19,887 nt of DNA from CAZBLK01 sp964492715 (GTDB lineage Bacteria; Bacillota; Clostridia; Lachnospirales; WRBF01): NCBI GenBank assembly GCA_964492715.1, contig CAZBLK010000035.1, positions 1-19,887 of the forward strand, read 5' to 3'. Under the pieces are notes generated by a model. It saw only the letters and a program-made list of their open reading frames with translations, ran no database searches and was not told the DNA's origin. A program made the position numbers and the translations under genes. Positions 5,833 to 14,455 of the stretch are shown in pieces; position 1 is the first letter of the stretch; each line of letters starts with the position of its first letter.

Positions 5833-6663
5833 ATGGGTGTTAAAAGATATAAGCCGTATACCCCTTCAAGACGCCAAATGACTACTTCGGACTTTGCCGA
5901 AATTACAAAAAAGGCACCCGAAAAAAGTCTTGTTGTTCACTTGAAGAAAACGGCAGGTAGAAATAACCAAGGTAAAATTACCGTTCGTCACATCGGCGGC
6001 GGCTCAAAGAAGAAATATAGATTAATCGACTTTAAGCGTAACAAGGACGGAATTCCAGCAAAAGTTGTTGCAATTGAGTATGACCCAAACAGAACTGCAA
6101 ACATTGCTTTAATTAGCTATGTTGACGGTGAAAAGGCGTACATTCTTGCACCAAACGGCTTAAAAGTTGGTGACAAACTTATGAACGGTGCAGAAGCCGA
6201 AGTTAGAGTAGGTAACGCACTTCCAATGAGAAATATCCCTATCGGTGCAGAAATTCACAACATTGAAATGATGCCAGGTAGAGGCGGACAGCTTGTTCGT
6301 GCGGCAGGTAATGTTGCACAGCTTATGGCTAAAGAAGGCAAGTATGCAACAGTTAGGCTTCCAAGCGGCGAAATGCGACTTCTTCCAATAGATTGCAGAG
6401 CAACAATTGGTCAAGTTGGCAACCAAGACCACGAGCTTATCAACATTGGTAAAGCCGGTATTAAGCGTCACATGGGTATTAGGCCAACAGTTCGTGGTTC
6501 TGTAATGAACCCTAATGACCACCCTCACGGCGGTGGTGAAGGCCGTTCACCAATTGGTCGTCCAGCACCTTGCACTCCTTGGGGCAAGCCAGCTTTAGGC
6601 TACAAGACAAGGAAGAAGAACAAAGCTTCCAACAAGATGATTGTTCGCAAGAGAAGCAAATAA
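5833..6663 (+). CDS. rplB: 50S ribosomal protein L2
   Basis: The product is 276 residues, as usual. It has the OB and SH3-like RNA-binding region with HIGGGSKKKYRLIDFKR (53-69), EYDPNRTANIALI (82-94) and the strongly conserved C-terminal MNPNDHPHGGGEGR (225-238). His230 corresponds to the E. coli His229 region next to the peptidyl transferase centre. L2 is needed for subunit association. It starts at ATG 5833 behind AAAGGAG and lies 24 nt after rplW. Confidence 0.98.
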   Translation: MGVKRYKPYTPSRRQMTTSDFAEITKKAPEKSLVVHLKKTAGRNNQGKITVRHIGGGSKKKYRLIDFKRNKDGIPAKVVAIEYDPNRTANIALISYVDGEKAYILAPNGLKVGDKLMNGAEAEVRVGNALPMRNIPIGAEIHNIEMMPGRGGQLVRAAGNVAQLMAKEGKYATVRLPSGEMRLLPIDCRATIGQVGNQDHELINIGKAGIKRHMGIRPTVRGSVMNPNDHPHGGGEGRSPIGRPAPCTPWGKPALGYKTRKKNKASNKMIVRKRSK

Positions 6664-6696
6664 TTGAAAGAAGCAAGTAAGATAGGAGGAGCATAA

Positions 6697-6981
6697 ATGA
6701 GTAGGTCGCTTAAAAAAGGCCCGTTTATCGATGACCATTTGTTAAAAAAGGTTGAGGCTCAAAACGAAGCTGGCACGAAAAACGTTATTAAAACTTGGTC
6801 ACGCCGTTCAACGATTTTCCCAGAAATGATTGGGCACACTCTTGCGGTTCACGACGGTAAAAAGCACGTTCCAGTTTATGTAACCGAGGATATGGTCGGA
6901 CACAAGCTCGGTGAATTTGCCGCTACAAGAACGTACAAAGGTCACGGTAAAGACGCAGAAAAACGTTCCAAAGTTCGGTAA
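6697..6981 (+). CDS. rpsS: 30S ribosomal protein S19
   Basis: The 94-residue protein opens with SRSLKKGPFIDDHLLKKVE and contains KTWSRRSTIFPEMIGHTLAV and GHKLGEFAATRTYKGHGKDA, all S19 hallmarks. S19 binds 16S rRNA in the head with S13. The start is ATG 6697 behind AGGAGGA. The gene lies between rplB and rplV as in nearly all bacteria. Confidence 0.98.
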   Translation: MSRSLKKGPFIDDHLLKKVEAQNEAGTKNVIKTWSRRSTIFPEMIGHTLAVHDGKKHVPVYVTEDMVGHKLGEFAATRTYKGHGKDAEKRSKVR

Positions 6982-7008
6982 TAAAATTGCAAGAAGGGAG
7001 GCATTACT

Positions 7009-7395
7009 GTGGCAAAGGGACATAGAAGCCAAATTAAAAAAGAGCGTAACGAACAAAAAGATACAAGACCTAAGGCTCACGCAAAATTCGTTCGTGTTTC
7101 GGATACAAAGGCAAGAATTGTTTTAGAGCAAATTAAGGGCAAAGACGTGGGTACAGCTATGGCTATTCTTACTTACTCACCTAGATATGCCGCTGCGGTT
7201 ATTGCAAAAGTTTTAAAGTCAGCAATTGCAAACGCAGAAGCAAACTACAACATGGACGTTGAAAAACTTTATGTTGAAGAGGTTATTGCAAACCAAGGCC
7301 CTACAATGAAGCGTATTCAGCCTAGGTCACAAGGCAGAGCGTACAGGATTTTAAAAAGGTCAAGCCATATATCCGTAGTGCTAAATGAAAGATAA
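7009..7395 (+). CDS. rplV: 50S ribosomal protein L22 with N-terminal extension
   Basis: L22 lines the exit tunnel with a long beta-hairpin. The core is recognisable from RVSDTKARIVLEQIKGKDV and the C-terminal loop segment MKRIQPRSQGRAYRILKRSS. At 128 residues it exceeds the common 110-115. The extra residues are a basic N-terminal stretch, MAKGHRSQIKKERNEQKDTR, that I recall as frequent in Clostridia. The start is GTG 7009 behind AAGGGAGG. Confidence 0.97.
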   Translation: MAKGHRSQIKKERNEQKDTRPKAHAKFVRVSDTKARIVLEQIKGKDVGTAMAILTYSPRYAAAVIAKVLKSAIANAEANYNMDVEKLYVEEVIANQGPTMKRIQPRSQGRAYRILKRSSHISVVLNER

Positions 7396-7406
7396 GGAGG
7401 CAAACG

Positions 7407-8063
7407 ATGGGTCAGAAGGTAAACCCTCATGGGTTAAGAGTTGGTGTAATCAATGGTTGGGATTCTGTTTGGTACGCTGAAAAAGAATTTGCTAACTACT
7501 TGGTTGAAGACGATAAAATTAGAAAGTTCTTAAAGCGCAAGCTTTTTGAAGCAGGCATTTCTAAAATTGCTATTGCAAGAACTGCCGACCGTGTTAAGGT
7601 TACTGTACACACAGCTAAGCCTGGTATCATTATTGGTAAAAACGGTCAAGCAATTCAAGAGCTTTCAAACGAAGTTCAAAAGCTTACAAAGCAAAAAGTT
7701 TCAATTAACATAGAAGAAGTAAAAAGACCAGAGCTTGATGCACAGCTTGTTGCTGAAAACATTGCAAGAGACTTGGAAAAGCGTGTTACTTTCCGCCGTG
7801 CAATGAAGCAAGCTATGGGCAGAACAATGAAAATGGGTGCAAAGGGCATAAAGACATCTTGTTCAGGACGTCTTGGCGGCGCAGAAATCGCACGCTCAGA
7901 GCATTACCACGAGGGTACAATACCTCTACAAACACTTCGTGCAAACATCGACTACGGTTTTGCAGAAGCAACTACAACTTACGGCAAGCTTGGCGTAAAA
8001 GTGTGGATTTATAAAGGAGAGGTACTTCCTACGAAACCAAAAAAGGAAGGGAGCGGCAAGTAG
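7407..8063 (+). CDS. rpsC: 30S ribosomal protein S3
   Basis: S3 stands at the mRNA entry channel and contributes to mRNA unwinding. The 218-residue protein starts with the canonical GQKVNPHGLRVG, has the type II KH loop GKNG at residues 77-80, and ends with the S3 C-terminal domain (TSCSGRLGGAEIARSE and YGFAEATTTYGKLGVKVWIY). It begins 11 nt after rplV behind AAGGAGG, and its TAG stop directly abuts the rplP ATG. Confidence 0.98.
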   Translation: MGQKVNPHGLRVGVINGWDSVWYAEKEFANYLVEDDKIRKFLKRKLFEAGISKIAIARTADRVKVTVHTAKPGIIIGKNGQAIQELSNEVQKLTKQKVSINIEEVKRPELDAQLVAENIARDLEKRVTFRRAMKQAMGRTMKMGAKGIKTSCSGRLGGAEIARSEHYHEGTIPLQTLRANIDYGFAEATTTYGKLGVKVWIYKGEVLPTKPKKEGSGK

Positions 8064-8528
8064 ATGTTAATGCCTAAAAGGGTTAAAAGACGTAAGCAGT
8101 TTAGAGGACGCATGACTGGTAAGGCACTTCGTGGCAACAAAATTAACTACGGTGATTTCGGTATTGTAGCTATGGAGCCTTCATGGATTACGTCTAATCA
8201 AATAGAAGCAGCACGTATCGCTATGACAAGGTACATTAAGCGTGGCGGTAAAGTTTGGATTAAAATTTTCCCAGACAAGCCTGTTACAGAAAAGCCTGCT
8301 GAAACTCGTATGGGTAGCGGTAAAGGCTCACCAGAGTACTGGGTAGCAGTTGTTAAGCCAGGCAGAGTTATGTTTGAGCTTGGCGGCGTTGCAGAGGAAA
8401 CAGCAAGGGAAGCTTTAAGACTTGCTATTCACAAGCTTCCAATTAAATGTAAAATCGTTTCCAAAAAAGACCAAGACTTAGCGGAAGCGGCTGAAAAAGG
8501 AATGGACGGTGATAACAATGAAAACTAA
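8064..8528 (+). CDS. rplP: 50S ribosomal protein L16
   Basis: The start MLMPKRVKRRKQFRGRM is canonical and follows the rpsC stop with no gap, using GGAAGGGAG inside rpsC. The internal RMGSGKGSPEYWVAVVKPGR holds the conserved arginine-glycine loop near the A site. At 154 residues it is somewhat longer than the usual 137-147. The surplus is an acidic tail (AEAAEKGMDGDNNEN) whose DNA also contains the rpmC start and its ribosome site, so the tail may be shaped by that overlap. Confidence 0.97.
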   Translation: MLMPKRVKRRKQFRGRMTGKALRGNKINYGDFGIVAMEPSWITSNQIEAARIAMTRYIKRGGKVWIKIFPDKPVTEKPAETRMGSGKGSPEYWVAVVKPGRVMFELGGVAEETAREALRLAIHKLPIKCKIVSKKDQDLAEAAEKGMDGDNNEN

Positions 8529-8727
8529 AAAGTATACGGCTGACCTAAGAGAAAAGAAAGCCGACGAGCTTCAAGTTGATTTGGTATCAGCTAAAAAGGA
8601 ATTGTTTAACTTGCGATTCCAAAACGCAACTAACCAGTTGGATAACACAGCACGCATTAAAGAAGTGAGAAGAAACATAGCTCGCATTCAAACCATTATT
8701 ACCCAAAAACAAAAGGGTATTAATTAA
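8518..8727 (+). CDS. rpmC: 50S ribosomal protein L29
   Basis: This is a small two-helix protein by the tunnel exit. ELFNLRFQNATNQLDNTARI and KEVRRNIARIQTII are clear L29 motifs. I prefer ATG 8518, giving 69 residues starting MKTKKYTADLREKK; it overlaps rplP by 11 bp. A GTG at 8509, seven nt behind AAAAAGGA, would add three residues and cannot be excluded. Its stop at 8725-8727 precedes the rpsQ ribosome site. Confidence 0.95.
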   Translation: MKTKKYTADLREKKADELQVDLVSAKKELFNLRFQNATNQLDNTARIKEVRRNIARIQTIITQKQKGIN

Positions 8728-8747
8728 TGAGAAGGGAGACTAAGGAT

Positions 8748-9002
8748 TTGGAACGTAACCTTCGTAAAACAAAAATCGGTATGGTAGTAAGCGACAAGAT
8801 GGACAAAACAATCGTTGTTGCTATTCAAACCAGAGTTAAGCACCCTCTTTACAAGAAAATTGTAAACAGGACTACAAAATTTAAGGCACACGACGAAAAT
8901 AACGAGTGTGGAATTGGCGATAAGGTTAAAATCATGGAAACAAGACCACTTTCAAAAGAAAAAAGGTGGAGGCTCGTTTCTATTTTAGAAAAAGCGAAAT
9001 AA
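8748..9002 (+). CDS. rpsQ: 30S ribosomal protein S17
   Basis: S17 is a primary 16S rRNA-binding OB-fold protein. The sequence ERNLRKTKIGMVVSDKMDKT followed by RTTKFKAHDENNECGIGDKV is unmistakable. I choose TTG 8748, nine nt after GAAGGGAG (8731-8738), because it yields the standard 84-residue protein starting MERNLRKT. An in-frame ATG at 8727 would add seven residues (MRRETKD), but these are encoded by the ribosome site itself. Confidence 0.95.
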   Translation: MERNLRKTKIGMVVSDKMDKTIVVAIQTRVKHPLYKKIVNRTTKFKAHDENNECGIGDKVKIMETRPLSKEKRWRLVSILEKAK

Positions 9003-9041
9003 TAGTTGTTTTAAAAGTAGCTTTAAAAGGAGGAAACTTCG

Positions 9042-9410
9042 ATGGTTCAACAAGAAACAAGGCTTGTTGCTGCTGACAACTCGGGCGCAAAAGAACTTCT
9101 TTGCATTCGTGTTTTAGGTGGTTCAACCAGAAGATATGGTCACGTTGGTGACATAATAGTTGCTTCTGTCAAAGATGCAACACCAGGCGGCGTTGTTAAA
9201 AAAGGCGACGTTGTTAAGGCTGTTATCGTGCGTACTGTAAAAGCTGTTGGCAGAGCAGACGGCTCTTACATTAGATTTGACGAGAATGCTGCAGTTATTA
9301 TAAAGGACGACAAAACACCGAGAGGCACACGCATTTTCGGGCCAGTAGCTAGGGAACTTAGAGAAAAGCAATTCACAAAAATTCTTTCTCTGGCACCTGA
9401 AGTATTATAA
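9042..9410 (+). CDS. rplN: 50S ribosomal protein L14
   Basis: The 122-residue product is exactly the family length. It has MVQQETRLVAADNSGAKELL at the N-terminus and DDKTPRGTRIFGPVARELRE near the C-terminus. L14 sits at the subunit interface in bridge B5/B8 and is the docking site of the silencing factor RsfS. It starts at ATG 9042 behind AAAAGGAGGA, 39 nt after rpsQ. Confidence 0.98.
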   Translation: MVQQETRLVAADNSGAKELLCIRVLGGSTRRYGHVGDIIVASVKDATPGGVVKKGDVVKAVIVRTVKAVGRADGSYIRFDENAAVIIKDDKTPRGTRIFGPVARELREKQFTKILSLAPEVL

Positions 9411-9422
9411 GGAGGTGTTTAA

Positions 9423-9785
9423 ATGGTTACAAGACGCAAAGTTAAGCTTTCGTATAAAATTAAGCTTAAAAAGGGCGACAAAGTAAAGGTTATTGCTGGT
9501 AAAGACAAAGGCAAAACTGGCAAAATTCTTTTTGTTGACCGTAAATCAAATAGAGTTATCGTTGAGGGCGTTTCAATGATAACAAAGCATCAAAAGCCTG
9601 ACAGAACACACGCACAAGGTGCAATTGTTAAAAAAGAAGCACCGATTCACGTTTCTAACGTAATGTTCCTTCACAACGGCAAACCAACAAGAATTGGTTT
9701 TAAAGTTGAAACAGATGTTAAGGACGGAAAGAAAGTTACGACAAAGAAAAGAATCGCTAAGTCTACGGGCGAAGTTATAGACTAA
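9423..9785 (+). CDS. rplX: 50S ribosomal protein L24
   Basis: L24 is an assembly initiator near the tunnel exit. The KOW motif is visible in KIKLKKGDKVKVIAGKDKGK (about residues 12-31), and the body has IVEGVSMITKHQKP and APIHVSNVMF. At 120 residues it is longer than the usual 101-107, from about 10 extra basic N-terminal residues and a lysine-rich tail. ATG 9423 lies six nt after AGGAGGTG. Confidence 0.97.
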   Translation: MVTRRKVKLSYKIKLKKGDKVKVIAGKDKGKTGKILFVDRKSNRVIVEGVSMITKHQKPDRTHAQGAIVKKEAPIHVSNVMFLHNGKPTRIGFKVETDVKDGKKVTTKKRIAKSTGEVID

Positions 9786-9808
9786 GCTTTTGGAAAGGAG
9801 GGCAATTT

Positions 9809-10348
9809 GTGAGCAGATTAAAAGAATTTTATAACAGCGAAGTAGTTCCTGCTATGATGAAAAAGTTTTCTTACGAAAACGTAATGGCTGTACCTAAGAT
9901 TGAAAAAGTTATTATTAACATGGGTCTTGGCGAAGCAAAAGACAACGCAAAAATCATTGAACATGCAGTTTCTGACATGACAATTATTGCTGGTCAAAAG
10001 CCTGTTGTTACAAAGGCTAAAAAGTCAATTTCTGCGTTTAAACTTCGTGCAGGCATGGCTGTTGGCTGCAAAGTTACGCTTAGAGGTAAGCGCATGTACA
10101 ACTTTATCGACAGGCTTATAGGCGTTTCGCTTCCACGTGTACGTGACTTTAGAGGCGTTTCTGCTGAAGCTTTTGACGGCCGTGGCAACTACACACTAGG
10201 CGTAAAGGAACAACTTATTTTCCCTGAAATTCAATACGATAAGATTGATAAAGTAAGAGGTATGGATATAGTTTTCGTTACAACTGCAAATACCGACGAA
10301 GAAGCGAAGGAGCTTTTGAATTTGTTCGGTATGCCATTCAAAAAGTAA
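9809..10348 (+). CDS. rplE: 50S ribosomal protein L5
   Basis: L5 binds 5S rRNA and contacts the P-site tRNA. The 179-residue protein has EKVIINMGLGEAKDNAK, RAGMAVGCKVTLRGKRMY and the GRGNYTLGVKEQLIFPEI region characteristic of L5. It starts at GTG 9809, seven nt after GGAAAGGAGG. It lies in the normal L24-L5-S14 order of the spc segment. Confidence 0.98.
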   Translation: MSRLKEFYNSEVVPAMMKKFSYENVMAVPKIEKVIINMGLGEAKDNAKIIEHAVSDMTIIAGQKPVVTKAKKSISAFKLRAGMAVGCKVTLRGKRMYNFIDRLIGVSLPRVRDFRGVSAEAFDGRGNYTLGVKEQLIFPEIQYDKIDKVRGMDIVFVTTANTDEEAKELLNLFGMPFKK

Positions 10349-10361
10349 GGGAGGTCATTAA

Positions 10362-10547
10362 ATGGCTAAAAAATCTATGATTGTTAAGCAACAAAGAAAA
10401 CCAAAGTTTTCTACTAGGGCTTACAGCCGCTGTAGAATTTGCGGTAGACCTCATGCTACTTTGAAAAAGTTTGGCATTTGCCGTATATGCTTCCGTGAAC
10501 TGGCGTACAGAGGTCAAATACCAGGGGTTAGAAAAGCAAGCTGGTAA
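10362..10547 (+). CDS. rpsZ: 30S ribosomal protein S14, zinc-binding (type Z)
   Basis: At 61 residues this is the short form of S14. It has a zinc ribbon with Cys24-X2-Cys27 and Cys40-X2-Cys43 (CRICGRPHATLKKFGICRIC). Firmicutes usually carry this form in the spc operon and sometimes a cysteine-free paralogue elsewhere that is induced under zinc limitation. It starts at ATG 10362 behind AAGGGAGG. Confidence 0.98.
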   Translation: MAKKSMIVKQQRKPKFSTRAYSRCRICGRPHATLKKFGICRICFRELAYRGQIPGVRKASW

Positions 10548-10569
10548 AGTAAGAAGGGAGGTTTTATAA

Positions 10570-10971
10570 ATGTCAATGAGTGATCCTATCGCAGATATGC
10601 TTACAAGGATAAGAAATGCAAACGTTGCAAAGCACAACACAGTAGACGTGCCTTCTTCAAGAGTGAAGGTTGCTATTGCGGACATTTTGCTTAAAGAAGG
10701 CTATGTTTCAGGCTACGAAGTTTTAGAAGACGGCGTAAAGAAAACTATGCGCATTAAGCTTAAATATGGCAAGGACAAAAACGAGAAGGTTATCGGCGGG
10801 CTTAAACGCATTTCAAAGCCAGGTCTTCGTGTTTACGCAAACTGTGAAGACATTCCAAAGGTTTTGGGCGGTTTAGGCACAGCAATCGTTTCTACAAACA
10901 AAGGCATTATAACAGACAAAGAAGCTAGAAAGCTTGGCGTAGGCGGCGAAGTTATCGCTTTCGTTTGGTAA
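10570..10971 (+). CDS. rpsH: 30S ribosomal protein S8
   Basis: S8 is an early 16S rRNA-binding protein and the classical repressor of the E. coli spc operon. The 133-residue protein has DPIADMLTRIRNANVAKHNT at the start and the C-terminal GLGTAIVSTNKGIITDKEAR and GGEVIAFVW. Start ATG 10570 has AAGGGAGG about 9 nt upstream. I see no obvious copy of the E. coli S8 operator. Confidence 0.98.
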   Translation: MSMSDPIADMLTRIRNANVAKHNTVDVPSSRVKVAIADILLKEGYVSGYEVLEDGVKKTMRIKLKYGKDKNEKVIGGLKRISKPGLRVYANCEDIPKVLGGLGTAIVSTNKGIITDKEARKLGVGGEVIAFVW

Positions 10972-11021
10972 AAGCTTTTATATAAAGTAATGCTTAAAAA
11001 ATTTTACAGGAGGTGCAGAAC

Positions 11022-11564
11022 ATGTCAAGAATAGGCAGAAACCCTATTACAATTCCAGACGGCGTTACAGTAACGCTTGCTGAAGGAAACAGCGTAACGG
11101 TTACAGGCCCAAAAGGCACTTTAAGCCGCAAGCTGTCAACTGACATGAACATCGCAATTGAAGAAGGGCAAGTTAAAGTTTCTCGCCCAAATGATTTAAA
11201 GAGATTTAAGGCGTTGCACGGCCTTACAAGAACGCTTATTAACAACATGGTTGTTGGCGTTACAGTAGGCTACACAAAAACGCTTGAAATAAACGGCGTT
11301 GGTTACAGGGCTGCTAAAAACGGTAACAAGCTTACGCTTACGCTTGGTTACTCACACCCTGTTGAAATGATTGACCCAGAAGGCCTTACTTCAACACTTG
11401 AAGGCCAAACAAAAATTACTGTATCGGGCATAGACAAAGAAAAAGTTGGTCAATATGCTGCTGAAATTAGAGCTAAGCGTGCTCCAGAGCCATATAAGGG
11501 CAAAGGAATTAAGTACAGCGACGAAGTAATTAGGCGCAAAGTAGGTAAGACTGGTAAGAAATAG
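11022..11564 (+). CDS. rplF: 50S ribosomal protein L6
   Basis: The 180-residue protein begins MSRIGRNPITIPDGVTV and ends with EPYKGKGIKYSDEVIRRKVG, both standard for L6, which lies near the factor-binding site. I start it at ATG 11022, eight nt after AGGAGG (11008-11013). A GTG at 11013 in the same frame overlaps that site and is unlikely. The 50-nt gap after rpsH is the longest one in this part of the operon. Confidence 0.97.
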   Translation: MSRIGRNPITIPDGVTVTLAEGNSVTVTGPKGTLSRKLSTDMNIAIEEGQVKVSRPNDLKRFKALHGLTRTLINNMVVGVTVGYTKTLEINGVGYRAAKNGNKLTLTLGYSHPVEMIDPEGLTSTLEGQTKITVSGIDKEKVGQYAAEIRAKRAPEPYKGKGIKYSDEVIRRKVGKTGKK

Positions 11565-11590
11565 TATTTGAGAAAAGGAGTGATAGCCGT

Positions 11591-11959
11591 ATGATAAGAA
11601 AGACTTCACGCAGTGAAACAAGGCTTAAACGCCATCACAGGCTGCGTAACTTCATTTCTGGCACACCTGAAAAACCAAGGTTGGCTGTTTTTAGGTCAAA
11701 CAAGCATATATACGCACAAATCATTGATGACGTAAACGGCCACACGTTGGCTTCTGCTTCAACAATGGAAAAGGAAGTTTTGGGCACGCTTGAAAAAACC
11801 TCCGACAAGGAAGCAGCTAAGGCAGTTGGTACAGCAGTAGCTAAAAAAGCAATTGCTTTGGGAATTAACACTGTTGTGTTTGACCGTGGCGGTTATGTTT
11901 ATCACGGCAAGGTTGCGGCTTTGGCAGACGCTGCCAGAGAAACAGGCTTACAATTTTAG
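11591..11959 (+). CDS. rplR: 50S ribosomal protein L18
   Basis: L18 binds 5S rRNA together with L5 in the central protuberance. The 122-residue protein shows the basic N-terminus RLKRHHRLRNFISGT, then RLAVFRSNKHIYAQIID, and the C-terminal VVFDRGGYVYHGKVAALADA. It starts at ATG 11591 behind AAAAGGAGTG. Confidence 0.98.
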   Translation: MIRKTSRSETRLKRHHRLRNFISGTPEKPRLAVFRSNKHIYAQIIDDVNGHTLASASTMEKEVLGTLEKTSDKEAAKAVGTAVAKKAIALGINTVVFDRGGYVYHGKVAALADAARETGLQF

Positions 11960-11979
11960 TCGGATAAGGAGGGAACACG

Positions 11980-12483
11980 TTGAATAAGATAGATGCAAGC
12001 GTCCTTGAATTAGAGGACAGAGTTGTTACCATTAACAGAGTTACAAAGGTTGTTAAGGGCGGTAGAACGTTCCGCTTTGCTGCACTTGTAGTTGTGGGCG
12101 ACGGAAAAGGCCACGTTGGTGTAGGCCTTGGCAAAGCAGCCGAAATCCCCGATGCAATTAGAAAAGGCAAAGAGGACGCAAAGAAAAACCTTATTTATGT
12201 TGAATTAAACGATGTAGACAGCATTTTCCACGAAATAAACGGTCAGTTTGGTGCAGCAAACGTTTTGTTAAAGCCAGCTGGCGAAGGTACTGGCGTTATT
12301 GCTGGCCACTCAGTTCGTGCCGTAATGGAACTTGTTGGTATTAGAAACATTCGTACAAAGTCACTTGGCTCAAACAACAAGCGTAACGTTGTAAGTGCTG
12401 CAATTGAAGGCTTGAGAGCTTTAAAAACTCCAGAGCAAGTTGCAAGGCTTCGTGGGAAAACTGTTGAGGAACTTTTTTCCTAA
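11980..12483 (+). CDS. rpsE: 30S ribosomal protein S5
   Basis: S5 affects translational fidelity and lies at the mRNA entry with S3 and S4. The 167-residue protein contains GGRTFRFAALVVVGDGKGHV (27-46), the spectinomycin-site neighbourhood, and GTGVIAGHSVRAVMELVGI. The start is TTG 11980, seven nt after AAGGAGGG, giving the normal length; no ATG upstream is better placed. Confidence 0.97.
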   Translation: MNKIDASVLELEDRVVTINRVTKVVKGGRTFRFAALVVVGDGKGHVGVGLGKAAEIPDAIRKGKEDAKKNLIYVELNDVDSIFHEINGQFGAANVLLKPAGEGTGVIAGHSVRAVMELVGIRNIRTKSLGSNNKRNVVSAAIEGLRALKTPEQVARLRGKTVEELFS

Positions 12484-12511
12484 GACGTATTTAAGATAGG
12501 AGGCTACAGTT

Positions 12512-12694
12512 ATGGCTGATAACTTAAAAATTACGCTTGTAAAGTCAACAATCGGTGCTATTCCAAAGCACAAAAAAACGATTGAAGCTTTGGGGCTTAA
12601 AAAGCTTCACAAAAGCGTAATTAAAAATAACGACGCCGCAATTAACGGCATGATTAAACAAGTAAAGCATTTGGTTAAGGTAGAAGAAGTATAA
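12512..12694 (+). CDS. rpmD: 50S ribosomal protein L30
   Basis: This 60-residue protein has the L30 pattern LKITLVKSTIGAIPKHKKTI followed by a LGLKKLHKSV segment and a C-terminal strand. L30 is an accessory protein of the large subunit. It starts at ATG 12512 behind ATAGGAGG and lies in the conserved S5-L30-L15 order. Confidence 0.97.
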   Translation: MADNLKITLVKSTIGAIPKHKKTIEALGLKKLHKSVIKNNDAAINGMIKQVKHLVKVEEV

Positions 12695-12708
12695 AGGAGG
12701 TGCGATAA

Positions 12709-13149
12709 ATGTACTTGCACGAATTTAAACCTACAGAAGGCTCTAAGCAAAAAGGCTTCAGAAGGGGCAGAGGTCACGGCTCGGGCAACGGAAAAACTGC
12801 TGGTAAAGGTCACAAAGGTCAAAAGGCACGCACAGGCGGCGGCGTAAGACCAGGCTTTGAAGGCGGACAAATGCCTTTGTACAGACGTTTACCTAAAAGA
12901 GGCTTTAAGTGCAGAAACACTAAAGACATCATTGCTATAAATGTTGCTTTGTTAAACGCATTTGAAGACGGAACAGTTGTTGACGTTGCTATGCTTCAAT
13001 CGAAGGGCCTTGTTAGCAACCCTCGTGACGGTGTTAAAATTCTCGGCGATGGGAGGCTTACAAAGAAGCTTACCGTAAAGGTTAATCTGTTCAGCAAAGC
13101 TGCTGTTGAAAAAATAGAGGCTGCTGGCGGAAAAGCAGAGGTGGTATAA
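12709..13149 (+). CDS. rplO: 50S ribosomal protein L15
   Basis: L15 is a late-assembly protein that penetrates the 23S rRNA. The 146-residue protein has the glycine- and lysine-rich N-terminal extension (GHGSGNGKTAGKGHKGQKAR), then PGFEGGQMPLYRRLPKRGFK. It starts at ATG 12709, eight nt after AAAGGAGGTG. Its stop is separated from secY by one base. Confidence 0.98.
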   Translation: MYLHEFKPTEGSKQKGFRRGRGHGSGNGKTAGKGHKGQKARTGGGVRPGFEGGQMPLYRRLPKRGFKCRNTKDIIAINVALLNAFEDGTVVDVAMLQSKGLVSNPRDGVKILGDGRLTKKLTVKVNLFSKAAVEKIEAAGGKAEVV

Positions 13150-13150
13150 A

Positions 13151-14455
13151 TTGTTCAGTGTATTGAAAAACGCTTGGAAGGTTAAAGAAATTCGCAACAA
13201 GTTGATTTATGTCCTTATAGTTTTGGCTATTTACAGGCTTGGGGCGCACATTCCGCTTCCTGGTATAGACCTTGCGCTTCTTCGTCAAGCAAGGTTTGGT
13301 GCACAAGAAACAGCTTCAATTTTTACGCTTATTGCAGGCGGCGGCTACGGCACACTGTTTGCTTTAGGTATTGGGCCTTACATCACGGCTTCCATCATAA
13401 TGCAGCTCTTGACTGTTGCTATTCCAAAGCTTGAGCAAATTCAAAAGGAAGGCGAAGACGGAAGGAAAAAGATTAACCAATATACTCGTGGGCTTGCAGT
13501 TGCACTTGCGGCACTTCAAGGCGGAGCAACAGTATATTCCTTGCAGTATTTATTCACACACAGAACTTGGCTGGTTTACATTATGGCAACAGTCGCTCTT
13601 ATTGCCGGAACACTTCTTATTCTTTGGATAAGCGAGCTTCTTACTGAAAAGGGCATTGGAAACGGCTCGTCATTCATAATTTTTGCAAACATTTTATCAG
13701 GGCTTGGAAATGCAGTAAATTCTTTCTATGTACAGCTTGTTGGCGGTGACGCTTGGGCTTACATTAAAGTTTTCCTGCTTTTAGTTCTGTTTATTGGTGT
13801 TATAGCTTTCGTTATTCTTGTACAAGACGGCGAAAGGCGTATTCCTGTTCAACACTCCAAAAAGATGGTTGGCAGGCAAATGTACGGCGGTCAAAGCTCG
13901 CACATTCCTATTAAGGTAAACATTGCAGGCGTTATTTCAATTATCTTTGCAATTTCGCTTTTGCAGTTCCCAAGCGTGCTTTACCAATTTTTCAAAGCTG
14001 ACTGGCTTGCAAAGGTTGTTAACTTCCTTTCAATTACAGACCCTGTAAAGGGCGTGTTGACATTTGGTGATACAACTATACCTTATGCAATTCCTTTCGG
14101 AACTTTGATTTACGTGGTTTTAATTTTTGCTTTCACGTTTTTCTACACTTCATTTAACATTAACCCAAATGAAATGGCTGAAAACATGAAGAAAAGCGGC
14201 GGCTTTATTCCAGGAATTAGGCCGGGTAAGCCAACAAGCGACTATATCCAAACGACAGTTGACAGGCTTTCTTGGATTGGTGCTTTGTTCTATGCACTTA
14301 TTGCAATTTTGCCTGTACTATTCCAATGGATTTTTGGCTTCAGAGTAGGCTTCGGCGGTACTACGCTTTTAATCGTAACCGGCGTTGCTTTAGACCTTGT
14401 TAAACAGCTAGAGGCACAACTTCTTATGAGGCACTACAAAGGCTTTTTAAGCTAG
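13151..14455 (+). CDS. secY: Protein translocase channel subunit SecY
   Basis: SecY is the membrane pore of the general secretion pathway. The 434-residue protein has the expected ten hydrophobic segments. It has the conserved cytoplasmic loop GEDGRKKINQYTRGLAVALA and the ERRIPVQHSKKMVGRQMYGG loop, plus the C-terminal NMKKSGGFIPGIRPGKPT. The start is TTG 13151, with AGAGGTGG inside the end of rplO. Placement after rplO links membrane insertion capacity to ribosome synthesis. Confidence 0.98.
   Translation: MFSVLKNAWKVKEIRNKLIYVLIVLAIYRLGAHIPLPGIDLALLRQARFGAQETASIFTLIAGGGYGTLFALGIGPYITASIIMQLLTVAIPKLEQIQKEGEDGRKKINQYTRGLAVALAALQGGATVYSLQYLFTHRTWLVYIMATVALIAGTLLILWISELLTEKGIGNGSSFIIFANILSGLGNAVNSFYVQLVGGDAWAYIKVFLLLVLFIGVIAFVILVQDGERRIPVQHSKKMVGRQMYGGQSSHIPIKVNIAGVISIIFAISLLQFPSVLYQFFKADWLAKVVNFLSITDPVKGVLTFGDTTIPYAIPFGTLIYVVLIFAFTFFYTSFNINPNEMAENMKKSGGFIPGIRPGKPTSDYIQTTVDRLSWIGALFYALIAILPVLFQWIFGFRVGFGGTTLLIVTGVALDLVKQLEAQLLMRHYKGFLS

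Noticed and set aside
6160..6528. Minus-strand 122-codon frame inside rplB
   Set aside because: Shadow of a highly biased ribosomal gene; rich in Cys, Asn and His, with no ribosome site. The same applies to other long opposite-strand frames such as 10338-10685 and 19194-19589.
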